A stretch of 64,000 bases of DNA from Streptomyces sp. NRRL S-340 (GTDB taxonomy: Bacteria; Actinomycetota; Actinomycetes; Streptomycetales; Streptomycetaceae). The translations under genes and the position numbers were made by a program. The notes below the pieces were generated by a model, which was not told the origin of the DNA, did not search any database, and saw nothing but the letters and a program-made list of their open reading frames with translations. Shown piece after piece: positions 62,432 to 64,000 of this stretch. Positions within the stretch are counted from its first letter, which is position 1. Each line of letters opens with the position of its first letter. The DNA is taken from contig NZ_JOIY01000031.1 of assembly GCF_000720185.1 (NCBI RefSeq), forward strand, positions 45,538-109,537. Reading direction: 5' to 3'.

Positions 62432-62462
62432 GTCCGGGTGAGCCCCCCGGTCCGGCCGGGCG

Positions 62463-63665
62463 TCAGAGGAAGGTGCGGCCCTCGCCCCGGTACGTCGGCA
62501 CGGTCGCCGTCACCCGGTCGCCCTCGACGAGGTGCAGCGCGTCGAACCGCTCGCACAGCTCACCGGCCTTGGCGTGCCGGAACCACACCTTGTCCCCGAT
62601 CAGCAGGTCGTCGGCCGGCGAGCCGAGCAGCGGGGTCTGCACCTCGCCGGGCCCCTCCTGCGGGTCGTACCGCAGGCCCTCGGGCAGGTACGGCACCGGG
62701 AGCCGGTCCTGACCGGCCACGCCGGAGGCCGGATAGCCGCCGCCCAGCACCGTGACGACCCCGACTCCCGGACGCCGTACGACGGGCTGCGCGAACAGCG
62801 CGGCCGGACGGCCCCGGAAGGACGTGTAGTTGTCGAACAGACGCGGGACGTACAGCCCCGACCCCGCGGCGATCTCGGTCACCGCCGCCTCCGCCGCGGT
62901 GTGCTGGACACTGCCGGTGCCGCCGCCGTTCACGAACTCCAGCTCCGGTGCCACGGCCCGGACCGCCCGCACCACCGCGGCCCGCCGCTCGGCCAGTTCC
63001 CGCCGCGCCGCCGCCTGCATCAGCCGGATCGCCCGCGACCGCACCGGCCGCCCGGCCACCGCGTCACCCACCCCCGCGACGTGCCCCTCGTACGCCATGA
63101 TCCCGACGAGCCGGAACCCCGGCCGCCGGGCCACCGTACGGGCCATCTCGGCGACCTGGGCGGGGGAGTACAGCGGGGAACGGCGCGCGCCGACCCGGAC
63201 CCGCCCGCCCAGCAGCCTCAACGACGTGTCCAGCTCCAGGCAGACGCGCACCACTTCGCCCCCGCCGTCCCGGGCGGCGTCGATGAGGTCGAGCTGCGCC
63301 GGGTCGTCGACCATCACCGTGACGGCGGCGGCCAGCTTGGGGTCGGCGGCCAGCTCGGCGTAGCCGGCGCGGTCGGCGGACGGGTAGGCCAGCAGGACGT
63401 CGTCGAACCCGGAACGGGCCAGCCACAGCGATTCGGCGAGCGTGAAGGACATGAGACCCGCGAAACCGTCCTTCGCCAGGGCCCGTTCGAGCAGCGCCCG
63501 GCAGCGCACGGACTTGCTGGCGACCCGTACCGGCTTGCCTGCGGCCCGGCGCAGGAGGTCGTCGGCGTTGGCGTCGAAGGCCTCCAGGTCGACGATCGCG
63601 ACGGGGGCGTCGAGATGGGCGGTGGCCCGGTCGTAACGGGCCCGGTCTGCGGCGCGTGCGGTCAT
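62463..63665 (-). CDS. PLP-dependent amino acid deaminase/aldolase (fold type III)
   Basis: A 400-residue protein with an alanine-racemase-type N-terminal barrel (about 20-270), the PLP lysine in VRVASKSVRC (Lys at about 51), and a C-terminal D-serine-dehydratase-like domain with WFRHAKAGELCERFDAL, whose His and Cys could bind zinc. The family includes D-threonine aldolases and D-serine dehydratases; the exact substrate is not evident. Start is ATG at 63665. It converges on the SDR gene and is probably a separate unit. Confidence 0.9.
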   Translation of the reverse strand: MTARAADRARYDRATAHLDAPVAIVDLEAFDANADDLLRRAAGKPVRVASKSVRCRALLERALAKDGFAGLMSFTLAESLWLARSGFDDVLLAYPSADRAGYAELAADPKLAAAVTVMVDDPAQLDLIDAARDGGGEVVRVCLELDTSLRLLGGRVRVGARRSPLYSPAQVAEMARTVARRPGFRLVGIMAYEGHVAGVGDAVAGRPVRSRAIRLMQAAARRELAERRAAVVRAVRAVAPELEFVNGGGTGSVQHTAAEAAVTEIAAGSGLYVPRLFDNYTSFRGRPAALFAQPVVRRPGVGVVTVLGGGYPASGVAGQDRLPVPYLPEGLRYDPQEGPGEVQTPLLGSPADDLLIGDKVWFRHAKAGELCERFDALHLVEGDRVTATVPTYRGEGRTFL

Positions 63666-63946
63666 GGACGCAGCCTGCCAGACAGGATTACCGCGGGGTA
63701 GGGGGACGTTCCGGGCAGATGCCTCCGCCCGCCCGGACCGGTTCCCGCCGGCGCGCGCTCAGCCCGTAGAGTGACGCGCACGTACGGCGCGACGGCGGCA
63801 CGTTCCCGGCCGTTGGCCCGAGCCGGGATGGCCCTTCGTGCGTACGGGTATGCGTGTCCGGTGACGACCAGTCGGCGCCGGGCCGGGCGGCGAGGACGAA
63901 GGCCGAGCGCGAGGGCACGGCCCGGGCACGGCGAAACGGGGGGTGC
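63666..63946. other. Intergenic region at the right end
   Basis: 281 bp without a supportable gene. TAGAGT at 63768-63773 is a possible -10 box for the gene that begins at 63947. No promoter for the deaminase gene was recognised. Confidence 0.35.
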
Positions 63947-64000
63947 ATGAGTACGGACGCGCGCCACGCTCCGATACCCCCGCGCCCCTCGAGACCACCC
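63947..64000 (+). CDS. Start of an unidentified gene, 3' truncated
   Basis: An ATG at 63947, preceded by a GGGGGG run, opens a frame (MSTDARHAPIPPRPSRPP) that continues past the window end. Eighteen codons are too few to recognise a family. Confidence 0.4.
   Translation, partial: MSTDARHAPIPPRPSRPP

Noticed and set aside
63688..63998. Overlapping minus-strand frames at the right end
   Set aside because: They have no ribosome sites or recognisable motifs, and the plus-strand start at 63947 fits better.

Overview
This 64 kb window is chromosomal core DNA of a Streptomyces. The evidence is the very high G+C with strong third-position GC, frequent GTG starts, TANNNT-type -10 boxes, a complete Pup-proteasome system, mycothiol biosynthesis (mshC), Tat secretion genes, a conservon, and a gene order that I recall as matching the S. 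coelicolor SCO1609-SCO1664 region read backwards. No tRNA, rRNA, CRISPR array, insertion sequence, integrase or prophage gene was seen.

Layout. 1-3.4 kb: a truncated SCO1664-family kinase-like gene, mshC, and convergent parJ (PAC2 family). 3.5-9.7 kb: a FadR-type regulator and the glycerol regulon (gylR, then glpF-glpK-glpD), with a perfect 17-bp palindrome at gylR and a near-copy at glpF that look like GylR operators. 9.9-16.4 kb: metH with a structured leader, a HAD phosphatase and a solitary peptide-binding lipoprotein. 16.6-22.3 kb: an orphan NarL-type response regulator, a RecB-like Fe-S nuclease, a site-2 protease, tRNA m1A58 methyltransferase, a small secreted protein and a ferredoxin.

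22.5-36.6 kb is the pupylation/proteasome locus: arc(mpa), dop, pup, a decayed endonuclease VII remnant, prcB, prcA, then a LacI regulator with a divergent MFS exporter, then pafA, two FKBP isomerases, pafB, pafC and a zinc-ribbon protein. Pup is encoded with a C-terminal Gln, so Dop must deamidate it before PafA ligation. Arc unfolds tagged proteins into the PrcBA core. PafBC is the WYL-domain transcription activator pair. 36.9-41.7 kb: a small membrane protein, tatA, tatC and a HelY/Mtr4-like helicase.

42-46.8 kb: a five-gene conservon (cvn9/rar type): kinase-like CvnA, roadblock CvnB, DUF742 CvnC, GTPase CvnD, and a P450 lacking the ExxR motif. 46.8-49.9 kb: pseudouridine synthase, an iron-box-controlled siderophore-interacting protein and a 5'-3' exonuclease. 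50-53.8 kb: a glycine-betaine type ABC system whose permease is fused to two tandem substrate-binding domains. 54.1-56.6 kb: an XRE-cupin regulator coupled to a BtuF-like protein, and a LysR regulator with a palindrome over its start codon. 56.6-56.8 kb: a four-copy 37-bp tandem repeat. 56.9-62.4 kb: a glnA4-type gamma-glutamylation cluster (amidotransferase-like hydrolase, GntR regulator, glutamine-synthetase-like enzyme, aldehyde dehydrogenase, SDR). 62.5-63.7 kb: a PLP fold-III amino acid deaminase/aldolase. A further gene starts at the right edge.

Many operons end in long, well-formed hairpins, and several genes (mshC, recB-like, trmI, pafA, the 36.9 kb gene) appear leaderless, with the -10 box 6-7 nt from the start codon. 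The most unusual points are the metH leader with a GACGCAAAGCC element, the endonuclease VII remnant overlapping prcB, the ProW-ProX-ProX fusion, the EQSLW P450, and the 37-bp palindromic tandem repeat.
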